Source of the DNA: Spisula solida
Lineage: Eukaryota > Mollusca > Bivalvia > Venerida > Mactridae
Assembly (NCBI GenBank): GCA_947247005.1
Contig: OX365950.1
Span: 8,320,720-8,384,719, forward strand
Direction: 5' to 3'
Length of the DNA stretch: 64,000 nucleotides
Below are positions 1 to 14,801 of the stretch, one piece after another (the stretch's first letter is position 1; each line of letters starts with the position of its first letter). The translations under genes were made by a program, and so were the position numbers. The notes under the pieces were generated by a model. The model saw nothing but the letters and a program-made list of their open reading frames with translations, was not told the DNA's origin and searched no databases.

Positions 1-2762
1 TCTGCATGTGGATATACGCTTTTATGACAGCTTATGACAGCTCCTGGCGTGACTGTGGGAAAATATGCCGGAGTCGTAACTACCTATACAATTTATTACG
101 AAGGCAATTAATTAATGCCTGTCATCACAATGTGTATTGTTTCCTCCTGTTGCTATTATATTACTATTTACAGCAGTTTCTGCATTTGCAAGGCTGCCAA
201 AATATTAATTAAATAGTGGGCGGGTTTATTTCTGGTGATAAATAGTAGCCATTGTTTGTATTATGTTACGCAAAACGACGTGATTGACACCCGTCTATTT
301 ATACCATCAAACTAAGAATCGTGAGATGATACTCAGATATAATAATAGAAAAGTTAAAATAGTATGCATTTAATTATAAACACATAGCTGTAACTATTTA
401 AATAATTGCAATCAGACTTTTGGTATGTCATGATAGCTCAAAGCTAAAGAAGAGTTGTTTGTGCATTAAATCATTGAAATTTATACTTGATATAAATGAA
501 GTTGTTTCTCACTGCAACTGTAGCATTAAGAAAGGCATCACGGAGAGATTTGTTCGTGATTAATGATTAGTCAAGAGATTTGTCGAAACAGCAACACATT
601 TCAAACACTGATAAGATATTTACTCTCAGCTTACTGACGCTATCTTTTACCATTTATTAGCTTCACATCTACATAACTTTCATTTTCTATCTTCCAATTT
701 CAAAACGAATGTCTGGATATCCCATATGTTTACGTTTTTGCAATTGTGTAACAGAGCATGCTGGTACTGAACGAACACTGGGTGTTTTTGCTATCCAAGG
801 CATCTCTGTTTTTTCTTGCCGAGAAATCTCAATTGCATAAAAAAGGCTGATTATTTTCTCTGTGTCTATCTCCGCAGTATCTGAAACAATTTAATTTGCA
901 GTTTTTAAGATTATTTTGTTGCTACATACCCTCTGGGGTGTATACTTTTCTTGGTATGATAGCGACATAAAAGATGTTACATTATGCAAACGTATACTTA
1001 CACTCAACGAACAAGGGATTAGAAATGTGAAGATATTCGGACATAATTTTATTTTATTAATCCAGGTTCAATTTCCAAAAGACTTGTTTTTTACTCTGCA
1101 ATTACGAGATAAATACAGATAGTAAATACCTATAGAGGGATTCTAACCTATACTAGCTTAGCAATGCGCAGTACAAAACCCGTGCGGTTTTGTGTAATGT
1201 GGGATAGATGTCATAATCAATTGTTTATGCCCCTTTTGACTAGAATATCAAACAAATATTTCAAAAACAGTTATTTGCTGCTGAATAATGACTTGAACGC
1301 AAAAACACTACAAGGTGCAACAAAGCACACGCACAAAACACAGCATAACACTAATGTGCATGTTATAAAGTTTTTGTTTCATATCTTATAATGAAGATTA
1401 CATTATAGGAGTGTTGTTTCCGGAACATTTGATGTAGCTAACTGCTAAACCAAAGCCAAAAGTTGTAAAACGTTTAGAAGTAAATATATGTCAGCACATC
1501 CATCGAGTTAAACAGATTTTGATGAACGATAGCATTTATATCGCTACAAGGGACATGTAGAAGGAAACAGCCTTCGGAAATAATTTGAATGATTTGAAAC
1601 ATGTAAGGCCACAAATGAAGTGTTCTTGGTTGTAATACAAACAGTTTTCCGTTACCTGGATCAGCGATAATCTGAATACATTCGTATACACAAGATTAGC
1701 AATGGTTTGATTAAACTCGCATGGGAAATTATTTTGGTGAACGTAAGATAGATACAAAAAGAATATGTTTTGTTCATAAAGATATCATTGAGAAACCTTC
1801 GTTGGTGGTCGTGGTAATACAGTTCATGCATATTCATTAAATGTACTGGAGCGTATTTATTCTATGTCCCAAACGTAGAACCACGTGTATTTTGTAAATG
1901 TGTGCTGTTATATGTTGGGAATTTAATCGGATTTCAATTATTTAAGATACTAGTAGCAGTTTTAGTATATCAAAATACATAATTTATGCGACATTCTTGT
2001 AATTGATTAAACTTGAGATGTAAGACGATAGGATGAAAACGAAACGTTGGATAATACAATTATGATCTTAGAAACTATTTTTAAATTTTTTATCGCATTT
2101 GTTTTATGTTATGCATGGGAGTTAGTTCACACTTAAAGCATCGGTCAATTCCATAGCATTGATAACGTGCCTTTGTTCTCTGTGGCACTGTGCATGTACA
2201 ATCCAATTTGTATTTGTTTAAAATAAAAATAAAACTAATTTATCTGTATCATCAGTTTAGATATGATCAGAATGTACTATTTATATTCTGTGCAGCAACA
2301 AATCTCAAGCACCAACACAGTCAAATGCGTTATAAACCAAGATAAGGTCCATTATGATTCCATTATGAGCTTCATCACCATCGAGTCGTACAGTTCTTGA
2401 AGTACCTGTCTTATAGCCTAAGTAAGAACATAGTGTGTTTGAGCTAAGGTCAATTGCTTATCTTATGAAGATCAAAATGATAACAACAGCTGTTAAGGCA
2501 TCCTAAAGCGTTGGCGATGTTTGTCCTTTGTGTTGATATTGCGCGCGTCGTAATTTACCATTAGTGCACTTGCAAGCAAAGGAACAGGTGCTTCATACAG
2601 TTTTATCTGTTAGGGGTTTATCTTCTATTAAATATCTTATCATCATGTGTTTTATTTACGCCAAATAATTGTACATTATTAGGCCAAAATATTTAAAAAC
2701 ATACTGAAGAACACTAAGCAGGAGAAAATGTAATAACGTTATCTTAATGTTTATATTTTCAG
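1..2762. other. Non-coding sequence upstream of first visible otopetrin exon
   Basis: This AT-rich stretch contains only short open frames with no recognisable protein. It should be an intron or upstream flank of the otopetrin gene, because the first recognised exon begins with a splice acceptor and one leftover codon base. An exon for the cytosolic amino-terminal tail is expected either here or further upstream, but that tail is poorly conserved and I could not pick one out. Confidence 0.6.
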
Positions 2763-5700
2763 GTCGTCACTGGTTAAGTTATTATGCGGTCTATACGCCC
2801 TGATTATTGTTGTGCTTGGAATTGTTTTTGCGGTCGCCACGTCTCTTACGTCACATGAAAGAGAACATAAATATTATCTAGAGGTAATGGATGGTTTTTT
2901 TACTTCTTATCCATGTACGTACATTTGGGTATGCCTGGTTATATGCATTATAACATAAATTACGCTACAGAATATCATTAACAAAAAGATTTTGGCAACA
3001 GCCAACTGGTATTTAAAAATTGTAAAATATGTTAATGTTAACATAGCTCACTCTCGTCCTGTGTGAAGATGTTTTATCAGTTTAGTGGAAAAAACGTACG
3101 TTCCTTGCTGTCACAATGGATATAAAAGTTTAGGAATGCAGTTTTTGTCTATCTGTCATTTGTATGCGTACATAGGAGACAATTATGACAGAATAAACAT
3201 GGGTTTTTTTAAAGACGCGAATTGTTGTTAACTCTCATATATGATTTTTCCAGGTGTTCTTGGTTTACCTGTACACAGGTTCCCTCATTGTGCTATTCTA
3301 CTTTCAAGTAGCTCTCTTACGTGGGGTGAAGGTTAAGAACAGCTATTTTGATACTAATATCAAAGTATCTATTCGCCCAGATGGAAGCATACAGAAGTCT
3401 CCAAATGCTACACCCATGCCAAATAGGTATGTATGAATAAAAAGCAATGATGTTTTAATTTCGATATGTTGAATGCTATGTCGACCCTTAACAATAAAAA
3501 AACAATAACATAAAAATACAAAAGAAACACGTTTTGTTATCGAATTATTTTCAACTAACCCATAACAACAAAACGAAGTGCCAATCTGTGTGATTGGAAT
3601 ATGACAATTTTGATTTCACTATTTTAAAGTAAGCATTTCTTCTGTAGCCATGGACAAGACATGTTTAAGCGAATCTTCATGAGTATACATGTATTGCATA
3701 ATTGAAAAAGATGTAAAAAAAGCGAAACCTAACCATATAATATTATAAAGCAACACATGTCATTTTTTTAAATAAGCGTAAAAGTGCCTATTCAATCTGA
3801 ATTTATTGAAAGTACGCTTTCATGAACTATTAGTTCATCGGGAACATGTTTGGACGAATTAACCTTTAATTCATTTAGTATTGCTTAAAAGCTGACCCAG
3901 ATGCAAATGTTAAGAGACTTTTAATACCGTACTGACAGAATATATGTTGCTGCCAGCCCATTTACGACACTTGGGGATAATAATCAGCAGTTTCCGTAGA
4001 TAATTTGCCAATTTCTTCATCCGTCTAGTACGGTTCAGCAAATAAGAAAGATCGTTTCATATTTTGTTGCGAACCTTTACTCCAAACACTAGTTATCATA
4101 GATATCATCGACTGGCGACATGCCAGTTCTGTTTCTAACATTACAGAAAACATCAAAGTTTATTTCCAATTTTACGATGTTCAGCTTAACAAACAACCTA
4201 ACGTAACGAGCATTCATTGACTATGCTTAATATCTAGATTAGAACCACATAACATTCATATCAAGAATTCCTCTACTTCTCATAACAGACTAACATTTCT
4301 AAGTCATTCCTTCATAGATATGTCGTACGTTCCTCCCTTATTGCCTCCATGTCTTAATTCATCAACCATAGACTTCGTTACTTCGTAACAAGCACTCATA
4401 GTATAAGTTCTCTAAACACAATAAACGCTTTGTAAATAAGTAAAACAGTCATTAAGTCTTTGAGATAGGTTTATAGGTATACCTAATTAACAAACTTTCG
4501 ACAGTTATCTTGAGGGTACGGGAAATTAGATGCTTATCAGTATGCGCTGTGTTAGCTGTTTAATTGATATATTATGTTATAATTATAATCCCGAACACTC
4601 TATTAACAGTGGTATATTGAGCTCTGAACACTACATCGATGTCTAAAGATACGAAACAATATTTCGTATGGGACATACCGAGATTCTCCACAAAATCAAA
4701 AGTACATTCACCACGTTAAAATAAAAAAGAAACACACGTTTTGTCAGCTCTTACAGCATACTATGTGTCCTGTTCAATCATGTTCACATTTTTAAGATTT
4801 TTGAAACATCTAAACTAGTTGTAGAAACATTTTTTAATTTTGAATATTTTTTCAACAGAGCTCATGAAATCTTAGCTGACGATGTTATGCTGGAGAATGG
4901 CCGCGGAGCTGAAGAGGTATCGTTGGCTAGTAGGAACAGTCAGTTAGTTCTTCCTGTTACTGGCGGAGTGGCTCACGTTGGTGAAGGAATCAACTTCTAT
5001 CTGAGATTAGGAGCATTAGGTACGGAACTACCAATGATGTTCTGAATAATGATACGTGTTAACTTATTTAAACAAAAACCTTGAAACAGGTCCCTGTAGC
5101 ATAGTTGTTAGAGGAACAGCCTCAGTTGTCAGTTCGAGCCCAGACCGCTACATAAATGTCATTGATATAGCTCCCTATATAGTATGTATACTCACTATCA
5201 AACTTGGTCTTCATATCATATAATCTAATCATGACAAGAGTGTGTACACAGTTGGTGTAGAGTTCGATATTTCATTGACCTTGGGTACTAGCATGTGTTC
5301 TTGCACCCTGTATATCACATAGCATTATGAATTAATTCAGGATAGTCAGAAACCGGACTCAGAATACGTAGATATAAGTGTTAGGAAAAGTGTTTATGAT
5401 TTTGTTTAATAGGATATTTGCACAATGACACTCAGTCTTGTCCACGAGCTTTACGTATAAACCTCGTAAACTTTTGTTCTTCAAACATTTGTTCGAGTTC
5501 ACCAGATGGTGTACCATCGTTAACTACATGCATATTTCAATCTATTACAGCGTTTGCATTTGGAAGTGTGACCTTGGATGGTTTGAACATAGCATCCTAC
5601 TTTGAGAATCCTGACCAGAAGACATGTGACAGTCATATCTTTATCCTCGTCTACGTCATGCACCTTCTCTTCACCTTCGTGCAAACATACTTCTTGTTTA

Positions 5701-8700
5701 AAAATCACAAGGTAAGGAGCACGTGTATTATGTATGGCTGACAGAATTTATTTGCATATTCATATCTGAAAATGAAGCATGTAGTACAATCAGATATCGA
5801 GAAATAATTAGTTCTGTCGATTCGAACTAGTCCGTCAAAAAAGTGAATTACATTATAACAACTAAGGCACAGCCTTTTTGGGGATTTAGATATTGAATAA
5901 ATGCTAAGCAATACTTGCAGATACACTAAGTAAATTATATGATATTTTGAGTAAACAAACATCAGGGTTATGTTAACGGAGTTACGACTTTTTCTTTACG
6001 TACCATATTTGGAATTATGCGTATATTGGGCATACATATGTCTAACATGTACACACACTATGCCCCGTGTGTTTTGTAAATATAAGTATATTATCATTAT
6101 ACTAACTTCAAATATCCCAATTCGTCGGTCCACTTATTGCAAAAATAATGGACAAAATTAATCGTTCGCTATGCTGTTTTAACACTGTGACCTTTAAACA
6201 ATTTGAGCATGTGTTAACGAAAAGTACACCAAGTTAAATGTGTTACCTACACATTTGTTATTGTTAAAACATTTGATGTTTCTTCATCTTAAATCCAATC
6301 ATCTGATCTCATAATCCGAAACTTCTCAAAACTATTTGACACGATAAAACAGGTATTCCTGGAGTTTATGGTTGTTTGTATATTTAATTGTTGCTATACC
6401 TACATGGCTTATAATGGCCAAACCACTTGATTATGTAACATTATCAGGATTTATTATTCTTGGAGTAGATTGTGTACAGTAAAATAACTTTAACTCAGTG
6501 AATCGTTGACTCTGTTTATCTATATCTCTAGATAAGATATATTTTGAAGATTTACTACATTCTCTGGTAACTTGGCAACAGTTCCAGATACTTGCTCGAG
6601 TAATTATTTACTGAAAAAGATGATTTATTCTTGTGTCTGCTCTATGTCAGTCGAACTCTCAGTCAGGCTCAGCCAGACGCTCATAAAAATTAACCATTCT
6701 TCAACTCTCTGTAGGTAACCGACCATTATTTTGAAATTCTCAAATAAACATCGCTCCTTAACTGCCACTGTTGTAGATCTAATGAATTGTATGTGCAAAT
6801 AACTGTCTGTCAACACCGGGTTGCCTGCTTTACCATCAAACTGTCAAACATGATATAAGACAAAACCTGAATTTCTCGTTTGGTTTAATTTCTTAGACGT
6901 TTTGATGTCGTCTGCTAGTGTGGGCGTCCACTGATTGAGTAGCCTACTATAACTATGCCACATTTGACAGTGATTGGACAATAGATGTGAAAATATAAAC
7001 AAACATAACAAATCTGATTATGAAAGAATATAAATAATCCGCGTAAACTAAAGGAGAGTAATACAGTCTGGTTTAGATCACGATACTATGTAAATTATAA
7101 ATAATAATGGATATTCGTCGAGTTCCTTAATGATCAACTTCAAACACGGTAGCCATGAGTGAAATCTGGCTTACCACTGGCAAAGTAGTTCTAGCCTATA
7201 TCAATTCAGACCCACTCCTGTACAGAGTATAGTGTCCTTAGCATGTTAAATGTTTCTACAACATTTCTGAAACATTACCTTAAGCAGGAATGTATGTTCC
7301 TGCATTACGGTATTCAAATGATGAATTTTAGCATCTAAACAAATTTTATATGAACCAGTATCTGAATATTTTAGAGAGATTATTGAAAGATTCTTACGTA
7401 CCATTTCAGCTGGTAATTGACAAATGGAAGGCAATGGTAAGATTCGGAATGATGCACCTGATGGCAACCAATATATGTGTTCTAATAGTGACCGCTATCA
7501 AGGAAACCGCAGAGGATTACAGACAACAGGACTTTGTCAAACAAAATACAAGTAAGGCTTCAATACAGGTATCAAAAAGATACGGAAAATTGGACAGTGA
7601 ATGTAGCACTTAACTAACTAAAACAGCCGAGCACTGAAAACAAATAGCACAGACCACAATCACACGGCACAATGCCCAACACACGACTGATCAACATGTG
7701 CCTATTACCAATTGAAATGTTTCACGAAATAGGAACTTTTAGAATCTGCAAAAGTAGGTTTTCATGTAAGTTCCAAAGTGCATTTTGTATTATATTGACT
7801 GTATTGGTTAAACAGGAGTTCATTCTGGGGTAAAGTCATTTGCGCGTTTGCGGTATTCCTGTCATATCTAACATCATTAATACCATATGCCAAACCAATT
7901 GACGGTCCTGACGTACTTGATCTAGTATTCAAAACTTTTGCTGTAAACTAATTTTTCCACATACATTTGTATCTAATTTGTAGGCATATTTTCACATATT
8001 TGTTTCCTCTAACTTAATATTTTGGTTCATTAGTGCCAATTGGGTTCAACACATAAACCTACCTGTACCATGATAAAAAGTGGTTCAAATATAAAAAGAA
8101 TATTCCTTCATCTTATAATTTCATACCAGATATTTTTAAATAACACTTTTATATCTTTGTAGGTTGATGTGTCGAACCCCTTTAATTAGAACTACTTTTT
8201 TCGATCTCACGGTTTAAGTTTCGCAAGATTTTGTATAAATAAGTTTAGTACAGTTTGCATTATGATTATATCATTACTATTTCAGCATTATCAACTGGTG
8301 TGAGAAGTTGTTATGAAGATATAACACTTGCACGATCAGCGTCACCATACTTGTTTCCTAGCACCATCATATACAGTATCATAGCTGCAGGAATCATATA
8401 TCGTCTGTACCAATATGTCGGTGTCAAGGTCAAACAAAGATGGCCAAGTCACACATCACTTACTAGCTCTGTACCACAAGGTAATGTGTATATATGTTAC
8501 TTAATACCTCTATAAAAGTGCGGATATGGCATTATAAGGGCGAAACTTGGGCGATTTTAAAAGTCACTTGATGTAACCAAATTACCCAGCCGCCATTGTA
8601 GAGTTCCTGGTATTTTGTCAAATGTTTTCTGGAGAGGTTATCAATAAAATTCATTAGATAAGGCAACTGTCACGGACGCTATAATTAGCACCATTAAGTA

Positions 8701-10828
8701 GAAAGGAAGGACAATCTTAACAGTTGTTCGTTACAGACAAGCCATAGATATAAACATAAAATGTACGTCATTTAACACTAAAATACGTCCTATTTTGACC
8801 ACCAGAGTTTTAATACTGGCAATTGGCGACTGGGCAATTGAAGGCTGTTCTTGAAATTTTCCCCATACTGTTATTAACATATGCGCATCTAAAAGTTTTG
8901 CGTTCCTTCCACAGAAATATATAAATTTGTAGTAACATTACGAGCAATATTTACGTACGTACGAGTGGATACACATAATGAACATTACTCATTTCACGAC
9001 AAATGTGAAGAATAATAACTCATTAGTTCATTTATTAAATATCTCGATATAGTGCACGGTAGGGGATCCAATGTATTCAAAGAAAAATGAAAATACTACC
9101 GGTTTCTTCCAGTACTTTTAGCTCATTTTTCTCTGTATAATATTAATAATGCCAAAAATAACTTCCATTCCCAGACTGAATTAATCATTATAGAAGGAGG
9201 TAATCTTGAGAAAAGCCCAAGTCTTTAGAGAGTGTTTGTAGTCTGTTTTATGTTCTTCCTCGTCTTTTCCACACGCTTGGTGTTCATAATTTATAAACAG
9301 AAAAACCAACATAACAGAAGAAATACATAGCCCGCGAATTTGACTATCAAACAACTTCTATAACGTTTCATTTCTCAATTACCTCGCAAATTGAAACTTG
9401 TATATAATTGAGTTAATTTTTATTTTGTGGAGGTTTTTTCCGTAATAAAATACGGTATTCACTATCAGAAAACTTTTTGAATTCCAACGAAGCGTATGAT
9501 ATAATATTCTGATAGCGCATCTTGCTTGGTTTTAAATAACTTTTTATCATCTGACTCAATTATTTCCTGATAAACTAGAGTTGTTTTAACTACTTATTGA
9601 ATCAACAAATGTAATTTTTTCATAAATAACTGGTCCAATGTAATCAATTTACGATCTTATTCCAGTCGTATCTTTCCGTCTCTGTTTTAGGGTGAACTTT
9701 TTCTTGATATGTTTTTCTGGGCGCTTGGCTCTCATTTCTGGAAGGTGTTTGTTTCAAAAATAGATGTAGACCGAAATTGATTATGTAAATGTTACAAGTC
9801 TGTTATTGCACTTGTAATGCAGATGCAATTCTCATATGCTTGGCATGTGGCTTTACCTTTCAAGCTAACATGTGTTTTACTGAGGTTAGACTCATATATT
9901 GAGTAGTGGTGTTATGACACTTACCTAAGTGCATGCCTTGCCATATTGATGAATTAACTATTGTGTAAAACGTATTCATTAGTCATAAAAGCTATCCTGG
10001 GACAAGACTGGCATACTTAGGTGATTTGTTTTCTTTTCCCCTATGTAATGTTTAACCTATTTGCATTGCTCTGTCATATGAATCACAATTCCAATGTAAG
10101 GTAACGTTTGTCATGTTCTCGTTTCAGGTGCTACAGGAATTGACTGCGACAAAGCAAACAAAGGGCTGTTTATGGGACTCCTGGTTGCTGTTCTTACTCT
10201 GATCGCTATAGCAACGTTCTTCGTGTTCGAAAACAGAATATCCGACCCACTAACGGCTGTGAAGGTTTTCTATGTTACAGAGATTGCTTTGATGACCGTC
10301 ACTGCTGCTGGAATCATTTGGGGTTACAAGCGTCTGGCCACCTTGAAGTTTCTGCCAACTTACTTCATGTCCGTCGATTCAGTCTTACTCATTGTGGCGC
10401 TTGCAGGATCTTACATTTACTTGTTCTTCATATTCATTTCTGTCCTCTCGAGTCCAGAGCTTGGTGCCGTAGTTGGCATTCTTTCTATCGTCACTATTGT
10501 ATTTGCATTGATCCAAATAACCCTTCAGATCGTATTTATATTGGACGGTCTATGTCGTTGCGCGGAGAATGATGTACAAATGAGTGACAAGCCAGGACGG
10601 TCCGTTGTCACCTTCTTACTCGTCTGCAACTTAGCCATGTGGGTCGTGAGTATGTTTGAAATCAAGAAAACACAAGTTCTGCCTATGCATGAGTCATTTT
10701 ACGGAATTCTCGCCTGGAACATCATCACGCACCTGTGTGTACCACTCCTCATCTTCTTCCGGTTCCACAGCGCCATCTGTCTGTCGAAAATCTGGTACAA
10801 CGCCTACCAGAAGGAGAAACAGATATGA
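2763..10828 (+). CDS. Otopetrin-family proton channel (5' end missing)
   Basis: Seven exons are joined by GT-AG introns with matching phases: 2763-2883, 3254-3426, 4859-5019, 5551-5711, 7410-7551, 8286-8480 and 10128-10828. They give 550 residues ending at a stop. Twelve hydrophobic segments are visible, six in the first six exons and six in the last exon, as in the two-domain otopetrin fold. Family-typical strings are FYLRLGA at the third segment, RFGMMHLMATN at the fifth, SPYLFPSTIIYS at the sixth, ANKGLFMGLLV at the seventh, and PGRSVVTFLLVCNLAMW followed by FYGILAWNII and RFHSAICL at the end. Otopetrins are plasma-membrane, acid-gated proton channels used in sour taste, vestibular calcification and, in invertebrates, acid sensing or biomineral pH control. 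A biomineral role here is only inference. The first visible exon starts in phase 1, so at least one upstream coding exon is missing. The otopetrin family call is firm; the paralogue is not resolved. Confidence 0.93.
5094..5155 (+). repeat. tRNA-like SINE head or tRNA relic
   Basis: The stretch has an A-box-like TAGCATAGTTGTTAGAG and a good B-box-like AGTTCGAGCCC at tRNA spacing. It does not form an obvious complete cloverleaf, so a tRNA-derived SINE head or tRNA relic is more likely than a working tRNA. It lies in an otopetrin intron. Confidence 0.4.
5712..7409. other. Otopetrin intron, no feature seen
   Basis: This 1.7-kb AT-rich intron lies between the exons for the fourth and fifth membrane segments. 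Short open frames in it look random. No repeat with clear boundaries was recognised. Confidence 0.6.
8481..10127. other. Otopetrin intron before the large last exon
   Basis: The intron is 1.6 kb long. No convincing exon or bounded repeat was seen. The acceptor tract before 10,128 is pyrimidine-rich and ends in CAG. Confidence 0.6.
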
Positions 10829-11269
10829 ACAGTCCGTTGCATTATGGGACAGTGCGTATAACTATGCAAAAGTGTGGAACAATTTATGTGTGTTTACGTG
10901 ACATTGAAAGGCAGCATGTAAGTTAATGAGTGTCTCTAACTTATCTATCGTATCAAATCGTCCCCTAATTACAACACAAACCCACACACTTCTCTCAGGA
11001 AGTTGTTTACCGTCCACACTACACAAATACTCAATTTATGTACAATATACATACTGTAACTACATGTACTAGCATACTGTTAGAAAATTAACAACTATCT
11101 CTCATTTACTACATTATTTATAAATGTTTGTTTACCGCCAGATTGAACAGTGTGCCAATGAGTATCATTTAATTTTATCTAATCCATAACTTAGCTCAAA
11201 CGGTCAAGTTTAATTACCCCAATTTGGCTTCTAAGACACACCATTTTAAGCTGCTATTGAAATTGTACG

Positions 11270-11275
11270 AATAAA
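11270..11275 (+). terminator. Candidate polyadenylation signal of otopetrin gene
   Basis: A canonical AATAAA lies about 440 bp after the otopetrin stop codon. It is the most obvious such hexamer in the proximal downstream sequence. In AT-rich DNA it may occur by chance. Confidence 0.35.
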
Positions 11276-11637
11276 TACGTAAAGCACTCGCATAATGACT
11301 TTGCATCCTTATGCATTTCAATAGATTTTACGGAATAAGATATAATGTACAGGTCATCAATAACTAAGATATTATTTATTAATATATATCTCTAGCTAAT
11401 TTGGCAATGAGCTCTTTTGCAGATGGCAAAATTAATATCTGCATCGAACCTTGTCATTCGTGTTTCATTCTTGGTTTTGAAATACTTGAATAACGTAGAA
11501 CATAATAGTCATTGGGTGATACATCATAATGTGCAGCGGTTGTACGCCGCCGCAGACAAAGATGGTGTATACTCATACATAAATATGTATAAATATATCA
11601 ACATAGTTGTACATTGTTTCATCATTTTAACGTGTAT

Positions 11638-12300
11638 TTATTTATTTTCATAATAACTCAACATTATTACATGTATATGTATGTATGTATATAAGTGTTT
11701 GACTGTTATATTTAAATGTTCAATTGAGAAAGGCATTCTAGTCATATACTTGCGATCGTCTATTTCAGTACGATTGTGTTTTGCTGCTGATAATCGTGTC
11801 GAGGTGAATACTATTGTGAAACGTAAAATGTCACTTTGAACATGTTTGTGTTGATATTCTTCATTCATTACAACATTCATAATCAATGATTCATTAAGTG
11901 AACACAACATCTCACATTCAACCTCATGCATGATCATCAGATGGTGAATAACTAGCAAGACGTCGTAGAATACAGACGTTGCGTATCGTTGTATGCAATC
12001 ACGTTTTTGGTTAATAAGAATGTACACATCTGGATGTACGTAGTTATCATAAACTAGTGCCATATATATACGAGATGTTACTAAAGTAACAATTATCGAA
12101 GCAGCATACTTAAATTTTAGGTCAAAGTTCATGTCAGGAGAAGTATGTTTCTGACTCAAACAGTCGTATTTTTGACACATTTTGGCGATTTACCGATCTA
12201 TTGGAATGCGTCTTATAACCGAGAACGATATATATCAAATATATTGCTGGTCGTCTTATAATACAGGTCGACTTATATATGGGAATTTACGGTAACAATT
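11638..12300 (-). mobile_element. Possible decayed transposon with 180-codon open frame
   Basis: A minus-strand open frame spans 11,638-12,180. Its first 30 codons include NFDLKFK, reminiscent of the start of pogo/jerky-type DNA-binding transposase domains, but the rest does not resemble a transposase. Upstream of it on the minus strand, near 12,180-12,295, lies a run reading GTAAATTCCCATATATAAG followed by GTCGAC and TATAAGACGACC. That looks like a transposon terminus. No matching opposite end was found. It may be a broken element or a chance open frame. Confidence 0.25.
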
Positions 12301-12419
12301 ATTTTATCCAGACTTTAGTGCAGCGAGGATTGTTTTCTATGGGAGATTGTTATATAGAGTCATAGAATAGTTTTCATACATTTAGGGCATTTTATTTACT
12401 CGTAGTTTTTGTAATGTTT

Positions 12420-14800
12420 CTGTATGTATGTAATGTAATCATCGTTCTAAATAAATATCGTGACAATATCTTACGTGTTCTTATCATTTCAACAAGATAC
12501 GTATTTGTTGTATGTTATGATGTAAGCAAGTCTGTGATTCCTCCAAGAGCAACAAGGCTGAAATATCCTAACTCCCCCTCCACTTGCAAAACATCACTCA
12601 ACAATTTGAATTACAGGTAACTGCATCATTAAAAAAGAATGTTATAAAATGGAAAAAAAATTGTAACATTTATATACAAGTAGATTCTATCTAATATCTT
12701 AATTATATATTTTATATATCAATTTATGTAAAAATCTTCATCAATGATTCATTTACCTGTGGCGGAATTTGGATACATTTTTCAAAGATTTTAAGACAAA
12801 AGGAGGAAATCATACTAACAGAGAATCATATCCCTGTTTGCTAGATCATCAAAGGCGTGTCACCAGAACCGAGACAGCCCATTGTGTCACAGGTCTTGAG
12901 GCATACTCTGGATTATGGCACCATGCTTAATATAAGATTTTACTCTTAAAATATAATCCGTTAAACACTTGAAATCGAACTGGCATAACATCAATAGTAT
13001 CTGTTATTGTTCTTAGGTAACAACATCATCACTTTTCTATCCTATACACTCAATGGAATTTACAGCTTTTATAATTTTCTCTGTGGTAAATTTATGTTCA
13101 CGTTTTTACTGTGAAGAAAGGCCATGTGATGGTGACTTTACCATATGTACATGTTTGGTTATTGGGCATTATCTAGGCGCACCAATTCAACGTCTTTGAA
13201 GCAAGAAGCCCTCAATAAAATCAGTACATGTAATTAGCACCTTAAAATGGTGTTTCTCTGGAGAGCTTGCATTGACACTCCATGTATCATTTGTTTACCT
13301 TTCTTAATGATTGAGATACAAGTATGGTCATATAACTATTCAGAGACATTTGGCTAAAGAACATGTGTTGCTAATACGAGAGTACTGCTTTATCAAAGCA
13401 CTGAAGGAAATCGTAAAGTTGCGTACAAATTCCTTATAATTCCTGAACAAATACACATAAGGGACATACATCACTTGTAGGAATTCATTAACTGAAACAT
13501 TATTAATATTGCTGATTTGCTAATGCTAATGAATTATTCAGGATTCAAATTTGAGCATAACTAAGATTATCATAAGCGCTTTGATAAAACAGTATACAGG
13601 AGCACTGCCACCGCTTCAGTAAAATTCTGGATGTACATGCACACAATCTGAAGATCTCTAGAGTCTCTCCTAAAGAAAACTCCATTTTGGTAAAGTACAT
13701 ACAAGTAGCTTTTGGACTACATGTATATTAAAAAAATAATGATCAAACAATCCTTAAAACACAGGCCATTATAAAAAGGTGGAAAAATAAGACTTGTAGG
13801 CTGTTTCAACCTTCACAATGTTTTAATACACATTTCTGAGTAAACGTATAAATACACATAATAAACAAACAAACAATTTTCAATGTTAAGTACAGGTGTA
13901 TTTAATACACAAGTCATGGTCTATAGTATAATCAATATGGCTTCTTAAAACAGATGGTTGCTTAATTAGGGTGACCAATGATACAGGTTTGAATTCATAA
14001 AATAAGAATGATTCACAATCAATATTTCATTTCACTACTTGACACATAATATAAGTCTACAATACATATAATAAAGACATTGAATCTCATCTCTAGTACA
14101 AGCATACTACTGGATCTCTTAACAACATGTTCACTGAAACAACTAAATCATACAATATACTGTAATAAAAGAATGTATCAAAAAGGCACTTTGAACACAT
14201 ATGTGAGGGACGTTCAAAATATACATGTACATGCAATTAATTTTTGTTAAAAATTAGAAAATTTGTCACTTTCTAAATAATGTTCGTACATAATTGACCT
14301 GAAACAACTAGAGCTGTTGCCATTCGGCAGACTAATATACCCCCTCCGGCAAAGGGCCATAATTTGCCAAATTTCATCGCAGCACAAATTCCTTTCTTCA
14401 TGCACATCTATATGTTGAGGTTGTTCATCTGTGAAAGCTTGAGCGAAATCCTGCCAAAACTGTAGGAGGAGTTGCGTCCACAGTGCGGGGGAATAAAAAC
14501 CATTCCACTAAACCCAATGAAAGTTCAAGTAAAGTTGAATTACCAGATTGGTATCTCTTTTGTCTTTTTCAAGCGATACAGCAAATTTAGAGAAGGCCAT
14601 TAAAATTTTGATTGGACTAACAGCATTATGGACATTATGTATTGAACGCCCCTCTTAAAATGCCTCTTAAATATTGTCTTGCTTTGATGTACTGAATTAA
14701 AGCTTAAAAATAACTTCCTGGATTCTACAACCGGACAACATTTATTATCAATAGTGACATAATTTATATAGATAATGGAATGATCTAATCAAACTGTCAA
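12420..14800. other. Intergenic region between convergent genes
   Basis: This is AT-rich sequence between the 3' ends of the otopetrin and CCDC134 genes. No gene was recognised. The part at about 14,310-14,530 is less AT-rich and reads like an old dispersed repeat, but its boundaries are not visible. Confidence 0.5.
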
Positions 14801-14801
14801 G

